The notes beneath the pieces were generated by a model. That model saw nothing but the letters and a program-made list of their open reading frames with translations, was not told where the DNA came from and made no database searches. From assembly GCA_026991065.1 (NCBI GenBank), contig JALXCG010000372.1:1-20283 (forward strand): a stretch of 20,283 bases of DNA. Reading direction: 5' to 3'. Of this stretch, positions 13,815 to 20,283 are shown piece by piece. This DNA comes from Gemmatimonadota bacterium (GTDB lineage: Bacteria > GCA-2686955). The stretch's first letter is position 1. Every line of letters starts with the position of its first letter. The translations under genes were made by a program, and so were the position numbers.

Positions 13815-15314
13815 GTGTCTGGATCCGGCCTGGAATCATTCTGGAGTACTTACGAGGAGCCGCTTTCAATCCTCCTGCTCTTGGCCACCGTCACTTTGGT
13901 GATCGCGCGCCTGCCGAAAATTGATGTCGGGCACACCAAGCCATTTCGCCGGCGGCGAGTCATGAACTGGTTGCCCCTGGGCCTGACCTATGCCTTCCTC
14001 TACATGGGGCGTTACAATCTGAAAGTCAGCAAGTTCGCCTTCGAGAACATTGCTGCGCTCGACGGCTCGGCCCTCATGGGCAACGCTGACTTCGGGTGGA
14101 TTTTCGGTGTCGGCACGTTTGTCTATGGGTGCTCGTTTCTGATCAACGGCCCTCTGACCGACCGCTTTGGCGGTCGTTTTTCTATTCTGGTGGGAGCGGC
14201 GGGCGTAGCGATCATGAACCTGATCATGGGGTTGATCTCCTATTCACTCCTGAACCAGGGCATCGGCTACACCTTCATCACCACCCATTTCGTGGCTCTT
14301 TTTTCGCTCCTCTACGGCCTGAACATGTACTTCCAGAGCTTTGGCGCGGTTGCCATCGTGAAGGTGAACGCCGCGTGGTTCCACGTCCGTGAGCGCGGTG
14401 TCTTCGGAGCGATCTTCGGCATCCTCATCTCCCTGGGCATCTATTTCGCGTTCGATTGGGGCTACTCGATTCTCGAGTCATTCGGCCTGGTTTGGGTGTT
14501 CTTCGTTCCCGCCGCGCTTCTTACCCTTTTCTGGCTGCTCGACGCAGCGGTTGTCCGAGATCTCCCCAGTCAGGCTGGTCATGCCGACTTCGACACCGCC
14601 GACGCCACCTCCGGCGATCACGGTCCGCAACTCAATCCAGTGCAAGTATTCGGTCTCATGCTGCGCAATCCGATCATTGTTACCATTGCCCTGATCGAGT
14701 TCTGCAGCGGTTTCCTGCGCCAGGCAATCATGCAGTGGTTTCGGACCTTCGCCAAACAGACGGACGTGGTCCTTGGGCTGAAGTCCTCCTACGTCTACGA
14801 ACACTGGGGGCTCCTGCTCTGCTGCGCGGGTATCATGGGCGGGGTTATCGCCGGCGTGATCTCCGACCACCTTTTCCAATCGCGCCGCGGTCCGGTGGCG
14901 GGGCTTCTCTACGGGGTTATGCTGGTCAGCGCGATCGTTTTGCGCTTTACCTACCAGACCTGGGCTGTCGGCTTTCTGGTGATTCTCATGTCGATGGCAG
15001 TCATTGGTGTCCATGGCATGCTTTCCGGAACCGCCAGCATGGACTTCGGCGGGCAGAAAAATGTCGGAATCGCCGTCGGCATCATCGATGGTTTCGTCTA
15101 CCTCGGCACCGCCGCCATGTCGATCACCTATGCCTGGATCTTGCCGGAAGAGCAGCTCGATTCCGCCGGTCACATCATCGGGCCAGCAACGGATCCCGCA
15201 AACTGGTCCGGCTGGCCGGCCGCAATGATTCCTTTTGCCTTGATCGGAGCAGTTCTAGCCTACCGCGTGCGCAATGCAAAACCGAAGCCGAAGCCCTCGC
15301 AAGCAGCTGCTTGA
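13815..15314 (+). CDS. MFS transporter, OPA (organophosphate:phosphate antiporter)-like
   Basis: This 499-aa polytopic inner-membrane transporter has a GTG start at 13815, chosen because GGGAG lies 7 nt upstream; the in-frame TTG at 13809 is too close to that box. The body has about twelve hydrophobic segments. Motifs typical of the GlpT/UhpT-like OPA branch are GRYNLK (65-70) and the MFS loop NGPLTDRFGGR (111-121). AAWFHVRERGVFGAIFG in the central part is the second conserved OPA-type stretch. An additional hydrophobic segment at about 17-33 precedes the usual first MFS helix, separated by a basic loop (RRRR 45-48). OPA proteins exchange organophosphates for phosphate. The nucleotidase before it and the kinases after it would fit uptake of a phosphoester or nucleoside, but no residue here fixes the substrate. 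Confidence 0.85.
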   Translation: MSGSGLESFWSTYEEPLSILLLLATVTLVIARLPKIDVGHTKPFRRRRVMNWLPLGLTYAFLYMGRYNLKVSKFAFENIAALDGSALMGNADFGWIFGVGTFVYGCSFLINGPLTDRFGGRFSILVGAAGVAIMNLIMGLISYSLLNQGIGYTFITTHFVALFSLLYGLNMYFQSFGAVAIVKVNAAWFHVRERGVFGAIFGILISLGIYFAFDWGYSILESFGLVWVFFVPAALLTLFWLLDAAVVRDLPSQAGHADFDTADATSGDHGPQLNPVQVFGLMLRNPIIVTIALIEFCSGFLRQAIMQWFRTFAKQTDVVLGLKSSYVYEHWGLLLCCAGIMGGVIAGVISDHLFQSRRGPVAGLLYGVMLVSAIVLRFTYQTWAVGFLVILMSMAVIGVHGMLSGTASMDFGGQKNVGIAVGIIDGFVYLGTAAMSITYAWILPEEQLDSAGHIIGPATDPANWSGWPAAMIPFALIGAVLAYRVRNAKPKPKPSQAAA

Positions 15315-15374
15315 GGCATTCATGCCGATCGGCTGATTGAGTCGCTCACAACTTCCAGTTTAGAAGGAACCCCC

Positions 15375-16352
15375 ATGGCCGACACATTGAAAACCGTTCT
15401 CCTGCTGGCGCTGCCCGCATCGGGAAAATCTGAAGTGCGACGCTACCTGGCTCATCTCTCGCCGGAGGAGTGTATGCGTGATTTTCATCTGGGTGAGACG
15501 GTTCAACTCGATGACTTTCCCTACGTGCACTTAATGCGCCGCATCGACGAAGAGTTGGAGAAGAGCGGCCAGCCGCGGATCTTCTACTACTCTGGAGAGG
15601 ACACTTTCACCGACAAGCGGGACTGGGGAACGCTGATCAAGTTGATCAACCAAGACTATGCGGCGCTAACAACCCACACCCCCCACCCACTCACGAACGC
15701 CGCCACGGATCTCTTTGAACGCCTGGAGAATTGCGCCACGGAGGTGGGCATCCCCGCGCGCCTGGGCCGGTTGGATGCCGCGATCCGCGACCGGATCGCG
15801 CATGACCTGGATGCCGAAGTGCGCGATCTCTATCGAGAACTCAACGAAGCGATGCCGATGGATCTCTCGGACAAGACCGTGGTCATCGAATTCGCTCGCG
15901 GCGGTCCGGATGGCGCGTCCATGCCGCTTCCGGCGCCGCATGGCTACCAATACTCATTGGGGCATCTCTCACCGGAGATCCTGGACCAGGCATCGATTCT
16001 CTACATCTGGGTGACGCCCGAGGAGTCCCGCCGGAAGAACAATGCCCGCAGCAACCCAGATGACCCGGGTTCGATTCTCCACCATGGCGTCCCGATGAGC
16101 GTGATGCTGGGCGAGTATGGCTGCGATGACCTTGACTGGCTTGAATCACAGTCGACGCAAGCCGGCACGATCGAGATCGTAGGTCCCGACGGCAAGCTGC
16201 ACCGCCTGCCGGTCGCACGTTTTGACAATCGCGTCGACAAGACGACTTTCATTCGTGAGTCGCCTGAACTTTGGCCTCCGGAAGCGGTCCAGGCAGTGCA
16301 CAGCGGTCTGCAACAAGCGCTCTCCAAACTCAACAGCTACTGGAGCATCTGA
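15375..16352 (+). CDS. Uncharacterised P-loop NTPase/kinase-like protein
   Basis: I do not recognise a named family for this 325-aa, apparently soluble protein. Near the N-terminus, after strand KTVLLLAL, is a Walker A ALPASGKS (12-19), in the variant Axxxx-GKS. Further text includes VVIEFARGG (about 168-176), the strand-loop SILYIWVTPEESRRKNNARS (a hydrophobic strand then an Arg-rich segment resembling a kinase lid) and PGSILHHGVP. There are no membrane segments. The start has a GAAGGA box 6-8 nt upstream. It ends 6 bp before udk, so the two are almost certainly co-transcribed. P-loop shape and neighbour suggest a nucleoside/nucleotide kinase or a regulator of one; this is inference. The spacer before it (15315-15374) holds only short palindromes. 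Confidence 0.85.
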   Translation: MADTLKTVLLLALPASGKSEVRRYLAHLSPEECMRDFHLGETVQLDDFPYVHLMRRIDEELEKSGQPRIFYYSGEDTFTDKRDWGTLIKLINQDYAALTTHTPHPLTNAATDLFERLENCATEVGIPARLGRLDAAIRDRIAHDLDAEVRDLYRELNEAMPMDLSDKTVVIEFARGGPDGASMPLPAPHGYQYSLGHLSPEILDQASILYIWVTPEESRRKNNARSNPDDPGSILHHGVPMSVMLGEYGCDDLDWLESQSTQAGTIEIVGPDGKLHRLPVARFDNRVDKTTFIRESPELWPPEAVQAVHSGLQQALSKLNSYWSI

Positions 16353-16358
16353 GCAGAG

Positions 16359-17000
16359 ATGAAACGCCCTCTCATTGTGGGAATCGCCGGCGGAAGTGGA
16401 TCTGGCAAGACGACCATCGCTCATGCGTTGGAGGCGTCTCTGGAGGCCTCGACGGTCGCGCTGATTGAACAGGATTGCTACTATCGCAATCTGTCGCACC
16501 TTTCGTTTGAGGAGCGCTCCCAGGTCAATTTCGATCACCCGGATGCGATCGAGATGGAGTTGCTGATCCATCACCTCGATGAACTGTGCGCCGGGCGACC
16601 GATCGACAAGCCCAGCTACGATTTCGAAACCCACATGCGCGGTGCCGAGACCACCCGGATTCACCCCTGCCCGATCCTGCTGGTCGAGGGGATTCTGGTT
16701 CTGGCCGACCCGGAAGCGCGCAAGCGCATGGGCCTGAAACTCTATGTGGACACCGCCCCGGATATCCGTCTGATGCGTCGCATCCGCCGCGATCTGGAGC
16801 AGCGCGGGCGCAGTTTCGACCAGGTGCGGCATCAGTACTACGAGACAGTTCGTCCCATGCACTTGGCCTTTGTTGAGCCCTCCAAGCACCATGCCGACGT
16901 GATCATCCCGGAGGGCGGCCAGAATCAGGTTGCGCTGGACTTTCTGCTGAGCCGAATCCGGGAGTATGTTCGCGAGTACCGCAACCCACATCATTCGTAG
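16359..17000 (+). CDS. udk: Uridine kinase
   Basis: This 213-aa cytoplasmic enzyme phosphorylates uridine and cytidine to UMP and CMP (pyrimidine salvage). The Walker A GIAGGSGSGKTT is at residues 8-19. The nucleoside-site motif QDCYYRNLSHLS (38-49) and NFDHPDAI (57-64) are typical of Udk, followed by KPSYDFETHMR, VEGILVL and the Arg-rich lid RRIRRDLEQRGRS. Length matches bacterial Udk. The start lies 6 bp after the stop of the P-loop gene. No strong Shine-Dalgarno is visible (GCAGAG only), so translation may be coupled to the upstream gene. All expected motifs are present. Confidence 0.95.
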   Translation: MKRPLIVGIAGGSGSGKTTIAHALEASLEASTVALIEQDCYYRNLSHLSFEERSQVNFDHPDAIEMELLIHHLDELCAGRPIDKPSYDFETHMRGAETTRIHPCPILLVEGILVLADPEARKRMGLKLYVDTAPDIRLMRRIRRDLEQRGRSFDQVRHQYYETVRPMHLAFVEPSKHHADVIIPEGGQNQVALDFLLSRIREYVREYRNPHHS

Positions 17001-17124
17001 CGGTCACGAATTCGCCACTCCAACGACGTTCCACTCACCGAATCGGAATCGTGGCGAGCCGGGAGCCTGTCGCGCATTGGCGTTCGAGCCCCACGTTCGG
17101 GCCTGATTCGAAACCAAGGCCCTG

Positions 17125-17158
17125 AGTCCTTGAAAGGACTGGTTGCCTTTCAAGGACT
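17125..17158. terminator. 13-bp perfect inverted repeat between convergent udk and ClC genes
   Basis: AGTCCTTGAAAGG (17125-17137) pairs exactly with CCTTTCAAGGACT (17146-17158) over an 8-nt loop. It lies in the 223-bp spacer between two converging genes, the usual place for a bidirectional terminator. Neither side has a clear T-tract, so rho-independent activity is not certain. Apart from it the spacer 17001-17223 shows nothing I can support. Confidence 0.55.
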
Positions 17159-17223
17159 TGGCAACGCAGAGATCGGAGCAGGAACGAGTGCGGGGCGAAG
17201 TGAAGACAATGTGCGACAGGCTC

Positions 17224-19296
17224 CTAGGCATCTCCATCCACTTGCAAGTGACGCAAGGGCTTGAGTGCCTCCTCCCGACCCAGGAGGACCAAACGGTCGC
17301 CTGCCTCCAACACCGTGTCGGGCCCGGCAACGATCTCCCGGCGCTTCCCCTGCTCACTCACTCGCCGCACCAGCAGCACCTGAACACCGAACCGTGTTCG
17401 AACATCAAGTTCTCGCAGTGATCTACCCACCAGAGCCGGAGGCACGGCAAGCTCCGAAAGAAGGTAATCTCCGCCCAATGCCACATCGCCGGCCTCGGTC
17501 GCGGCGATGCCGCTGAACATCCCCGCAGTCATATCTCGGCGCGTCAACTCCTGGTTGTAGGCTCCCATCAATGCCTGCCGGCTTAACCCCCCAAGCAGTT
17601 TCCGACTCTCCTTCGATTGCACCACCGGTAGCTCTTCCCAGTCCTTGCCCCCGAAAAGCTTCATCGCTACGTCCAGATCCTGCTGTGGCGTAAGGCAGGG
17701 CAACTCCTCGTGAATCAAGTCTTCGGCGACAATCAGATCGCTGAGGGCATTGACCGAGGGAAGCGAGCGACGCAGATCCGCGAGCATGATGACCCCTCGC
17801 AGACATAAATCATCGTCAACCACATAGTAGATACCGCGCGGGTTTTGGGTCACCTCTTGGATCACGTGTCCCAGCGGTTCATCGAATCGGACGGTCGCGG
17901 GGTCGTGGTGCATGACTTCGCTCACATGCATGGACCGCAACACACTCTTCTCATGCCCTTGAAACAGCTCAATCCCTCGCTGAACCAGCTTGAGGGTATA
18001 GATCGATTCCCGATTCAGTCGCGATGCCACCAACGTGGCGATGATGCAACTGCCCATGAGCGGCAGAATCAGTTTGTAGTCACTGGTGAGTTCAAAGATG
18101 ATGAGGATTGCGGTCAGCGGCGCCCTGGTTCCCGCGGCAACCACTGCGCCCATGCCCACCAGGGCATAGGCACCGGACCCCGCAACGAGCGAAGGAAACA
18201 GAAAATGCGCAAACTCACCCACCAGACCGCCGGTCATCGCTCCCAAGTAAAGCGAGGGTGCAAAGATGCCTCCCGAAGCTCCTGACCCCAGTGTGATGCT
18301 GGTCGCAATCAGTTTGAGCCCGACCAGCGCCAGCAGAAGCGTGAGCGGCAGGTTTCCCGACAGTGCGTTGGTGATCGTTTCGTAGCCGCCGCCGAGCACC
18401 TGGGGGGCGAAGATCCCCAGCGTGCCGAGCATCAACCCACCCACCGAAGGCAAAATCCACTGCTGCCGGATTCTGATTCCGTCGAAAAAATCCTCCGACC
18501 AGTAGAGCACCTTCACAAAAAGATGGGCAACCACGCCGGAGGCCAGACCGAGAAATGCGTAGAAGCCGAGTTCCCAAAAAGAAACCAGCTCATGCTGCGG
18601 AACGACAAACGCCGGTTCGTTGCCGAGATCGTTGCGGGAGATCACCGTCGCCAAAACCGATGAGATCACGATCGGGCTGAACTGCCCGACGCCGAATTCT
18701 CCCAGGAGAACGATCTCGGCCGCAAAAAGCGCCCCGGCCAATGGAGCATTGAAGGTCGCCGCAATTCCAGCCGCCGCGCCGCAGCCCACCAGAGTCTTGA
18801 GCCGGGCACCATCGAGGCGAAACCACTGGCCGATGGTTGACCCCAGGGCCGCGCCGATCTGCACGATCGGCCCCTCTCGCCCCACCGATCCCCCGGTGCC
18901 GATGGTGATTGCGGAAGCGATGAACTTGACCACCACCACCCGGGGGCGAATCACGCCGGAGCGTACCACCACAGCTTCCATCACCTCGGGAACACCGTGG
19001 CCCTTCGCTTCCCGCGCTCCGTAGAATACCAAGAGGCCAACAAGCACTCCGCCAGCCGTGGGCACGAGGAGAATCAACCAAGCGGGGCGCGAGGAGATCC
19101 ACTCCATCGACCAGGCCCCACCCCACGACAGCGATTGGATGCTCTTGAGCAGCCACAAAAAAACCACGTCACCAATGCCGGCGAGGGCCCCAACGGCCAC
19201 CGCAAGAAGCATCAGATAGGTGTGCCGAGAATTCCGGCCCCAGGCGACAAAGGCCCGAAACCACTCACGCGGAGACAACAAGCGCAGAAAAGACAT
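17224..19296 (-). CDS. ClC-family chloride channel/transporter with CBS and RCK_C (TrkA-C) domains
   Basis: This 690-aa inner-membrane anion transport protein has ClC helices over about residues 25-440 and family motifs GHGVP (99-103; replaces GSGIP), GREGP with gating Glu141, GCGAAAGIAATFNAPLAGALFAAE (171-194) and GSGASGGIFAP (337-347). Tyr433 is at about the position of the chloride-coordinating tyrosine. In alignment by eye with E. coli ClcA, the internal proton glutamate (Glu203 there) falls on Ile195. The cytoplasmic part carries a CBS pair (about 457-585) and a C-terminal RCK_C/TrkA_C domain (about 611-683), so transport is probably ligand-regulated. The start is the ATG at 19296 with a weak ribosome-binding site; a small TGGTG/CACCA hairpin overlaps the start codon. 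Channel versus exchanger cannot be settled from sequence. Confidence 0.93.
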   Translation of the reverse strand: MSFLRLLSPREWFRAFVAWGRNSRHTYLMLLAVAVGALAGIGDVVFLWLLKSIQSLSWGGAWSMEWISSRPAWLILLVPTAGGVLVGLLVFYGAREAKGHGVPEVMEAVVVRSGVIRPRVVVVKFIASAITIGTGGSVGREGPIVQIGAALGSTIGQWFRLDGARLKTLVGCGAAAGIAATFNAPLAGALFAAEIVLLGEFGVGQFSPIVISSVLATVISRNDLGNEPAFVVPQHELVSFWELGFYAFLGLASGVVAHLFVKVLYWSEDFFDGIRIRQQWILPSVGGLMLGTLGIFAPQVLGGGYETITNALSGNLPLTLLLALVGLKLIATSITLGSGASGGIFAPSLYLGAMTGGLVGEFAHFLFPSLVAGSGAYALVGMGAVVAAGTRAPLTAILIIFELTSDYKLILPLMGSCIIATLVASRLNRESIYTLKLVQRGIELFQGHEKSVLRSMHVSEVMHHDPATVRFDEPLGHVIQEVTQNPRGIYYVVDDDLCLRGVIMLADLRRSLPSVNALSDLIVAEDLIHEELPCLTPQQDLDVAMKLFGGKDWEELPVVQSKESRKLLGGLSRQALMGAYNQELTRRDMTAGMFSGIAATEAGDVALGGDYLLSELAVPPALVGRSLRELDVRTRFGVQVLLVRRVSEQGKRREIVAGPDTVLEAGDRLVLLGREEALKPLRHLQVDGDA

Positions 19297-19549
19297 GGTG
19301 GATTCACCAGAGTGAACGCGAATTCGATCGTGTGAAACTTAGAGATATAGCACGTTCCTCTTCGCCGGGAGACCAAATCTGCGGATCTCTCAATTGCGCG
19401 CGGCACAGTGCGGTCAACTGCCTGTAGATGTCCGCGGGTGACACAGCACGGAACAACGTAGACGCAAAGCCGCAGTCACACTATCTTTGACCGTTCCGAC
19501 TCAACTCTCGCTCTCCAGGCAGCCACGTACCCCGTTCGGATGATTCCCG
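19297..19549. other. Divergent intergenic region, 253 bp
   Basis: This spacer lies between the minus-strand ClC gene and the plus-strand barrel gene and must carry both promoters. A TATATC-like box reads on the minus strand about 50 bases before the ClC start (around 19342-19349). An ACTATCTTTGACC stretch lies about 60 bases before the barrel gene. Neither has a convincing partner hexamer. No gene or strong repeat is seen. Confidence 0.4.
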
Positions 19550-20283
19550 ATGCACGGACTCAGTCCCCTCTTGGCGTCTATCATCGCCTTGAACCAGCCC
19601 TCGCCCTGCTCGTCACCTCCGGCGGACACGACCCAGGTCGAGGTGGTCGAGTGCGCCCCAAACCAGGCCCGGAATCTGATCGCGCCGAGCGGCGTGACTG
19701 CCGGGCAGGCCGCTCTTTTTCTGCCGCGGCTACTGCTCTATCCAGCGCGTTTGGGAACGCAGTTGCTCTTTTGGCCGGCCCGCCAGGCCTATGTTCAGAT
19801 TGAGCGCAACCATCTGGGCGCCAAGGTCCATCGTCTGCTTTACAACGATGCTGGAACCGCCGGCATCCTGCCTGCCGCTTCCTATCAGAGCAGCTTTGGG
19901 TGGACTGTGGGACTGCGCGCGTTTCATCACGACCTCTTTGGCGGCGGAGAGCGCATCTCGGCAAAAGTCGACTATGGGGGAGTTTTCGACGAGACCTATC
20001 AAGTAAAATTCCGCGCCGAGGAGTTGGGCGGCCGGCGCCTCTGGATCGAGAGCCGGGCGCGGTTTGACGAGGAGCCCGATTTGATCTTTCAAGGGATCGG
20101 CGACGCCCAACTTACTCCGGCGCCCCCACAGCCCGCCGACCCCCGAACAAGCGCAGTCGAATCGCGTTTTGAGCAGCAGCGTTGGCTGGCGCTCTTCGGT
20201 TTCGGCACCACCTTCGGCGAGAGAAGCCGACCCACTCGATTGGGAGTGATCTCGACTTTCAATCGACGCCGCTTTCAACCGCT
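19550..20283 (+). CDS. Omp85/BamA-like outer-membrane beta-barrel protein (3' end outside window)
   Basis: The frame is open from ATG 19550 to the window edge (244 codons, no stop). TGA at 19541-19543 is in frame upstream, so 19550 is the first ATG. From about residue 113 the protein has the alternating aromatic strands and turn text of Omp85 barrels: FGWTVGLRAFHHDLFGGGERISAKVDYGG, shown here in part, then LWIESRARFDEEPDLIFQGIGD. These match the first strands of surface-antigen (bacterial surface antigen/D15) barrels, where LFGGG is typical. Only about 110 residues come before the barrel and no POTRA repeat is recognisable, so this would be a short Omp85-like member. The N-terminus lacks a clear basic signal-peptide region; the true start may differ. 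Function (membrane insertion, secretion or lipase-linked) is undetermined. Confidence 0.65.
   Translation, partial: MHGLSPLLASIIALNQPSPCSSPPADTTQVEVVECAPNQARNLIAPSGVTAGQAALFLPRLLLYPARLGTQLLFWPARQAYVQIERNHLGAKVHRLLYNDAGTAGILPAASYQSSFGWTVGLRAFHHDLFGGGERISAKVDYGGVFDETYQVKFRAEELGGRRLWIESRARFDEEPDLIFQGIGDAQLTPAPPQPADPRTSAVESRFEQQRWLALFGFGTTFGERSRPTRLGVISTFNRRRFQP

Noticed and set aside
15301-15335. Series of short palindromes at the transporter end (AAGCAGCTGCTT, GGCATTCATGCC, GCCGATCGGC)
   Set aside because: Each is short and the first includes coding bases. No T-tract or binding-site match; they may be chance.
17070-17115. TTCGAGCCCC-like stretch resembling a tRNA T-arm
   Set aside because: No acceptor, D-arm or anticodon stem can be folded around it.
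19296-19309. TGGTG/CACCA mini-hairpin over the ClC start codon
   Set aside because: A 5-bp stem with a 4-nt loop is too weak to claim translational control without conservation.

Overview
The window is GC-rich coding DNA from a Gram-negative bacterium. The supporting signs are an outer-membrane beta-barrel gene at the right edge, a lipoprotein 5'-nucleotidase, several secreted enzymes with signal peptides, and standard stop-codon usage. The mix of genes (GldA/F/G-like ABC module with DUF4340, secreted subtilase with carboxypeptidase-regulatory-type repeats, golvesin-type domain on a PGRP-type amidase, FGE-like secreted protein) resembles poorly cultured lineages of the FCB/Eisenbacteria/Krumholzibacteria kind or some deltaproteobacterial groups. 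That placement is an inference; no rRNA or other phylogenetic marker lies here. I see no tRNA, rRNA, CRISPR array, insertion sequence or prophage gene.

Left region (1-3877, minus strand): a secreted subtilisin-like protease (926 aa) is followed downstream by a secreted protein with a 12-cysteine cluster and the start of a formylglycine-generating-enzyme-like (FGE/SUMF1) domain. The second gene runs off the left edge. A 369-bp divergent spacer separates the protease from the next block.

Region 4247-8720 (plus strand): a compact four-gene operon encodes a GldA-like ABC ATPase, an ABC-2 permease (GldF-like), a GldG-like auxiliary protein and a DUF4340 protein. Gaps are 3-11 bp. This is a recognisable but functionally poorly understood membrane export or envelope module. 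An 11-bp perfect hairpin follows it.

Region 8999-11939 (minus strand): reading right to left there is a HEAT-repeat gene broken by three frameshifts, a secreted PGRP-type N-acetylmuramoyl-L-alanine amidase with a golvesin-like C-terminal domain, and an Sfp-type phosphopantetheinyl transferase. The transferase's probable GTG start overlaps the amidase stop by four bases.

Region 12112-17000 (plus strand): a lipoprotein 5'-nucleotidase, an OPA-type MFS transporter, an uncharacterised P-loop protein and uridine kinase. Read together they could make a nucleotide-salvage cassette (periplasmic dephosphorylation, uptake, re-phosphorylation). The transporter substrate and the P-loop protein's role are not known.

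Right region: udk converges on a ClC-type chloride transporter (17224-19296, minus) carrying CBS and RCK_C domains, with a 13-bp inverted repeat between the two genes. Divergent from the ClC gene, a partial Omp85-like beta-barrel gene runs off the right edge. Four intergenic regions carry a similar GCTAG(A/G)NT element that may be this organism's -10 promoter box.
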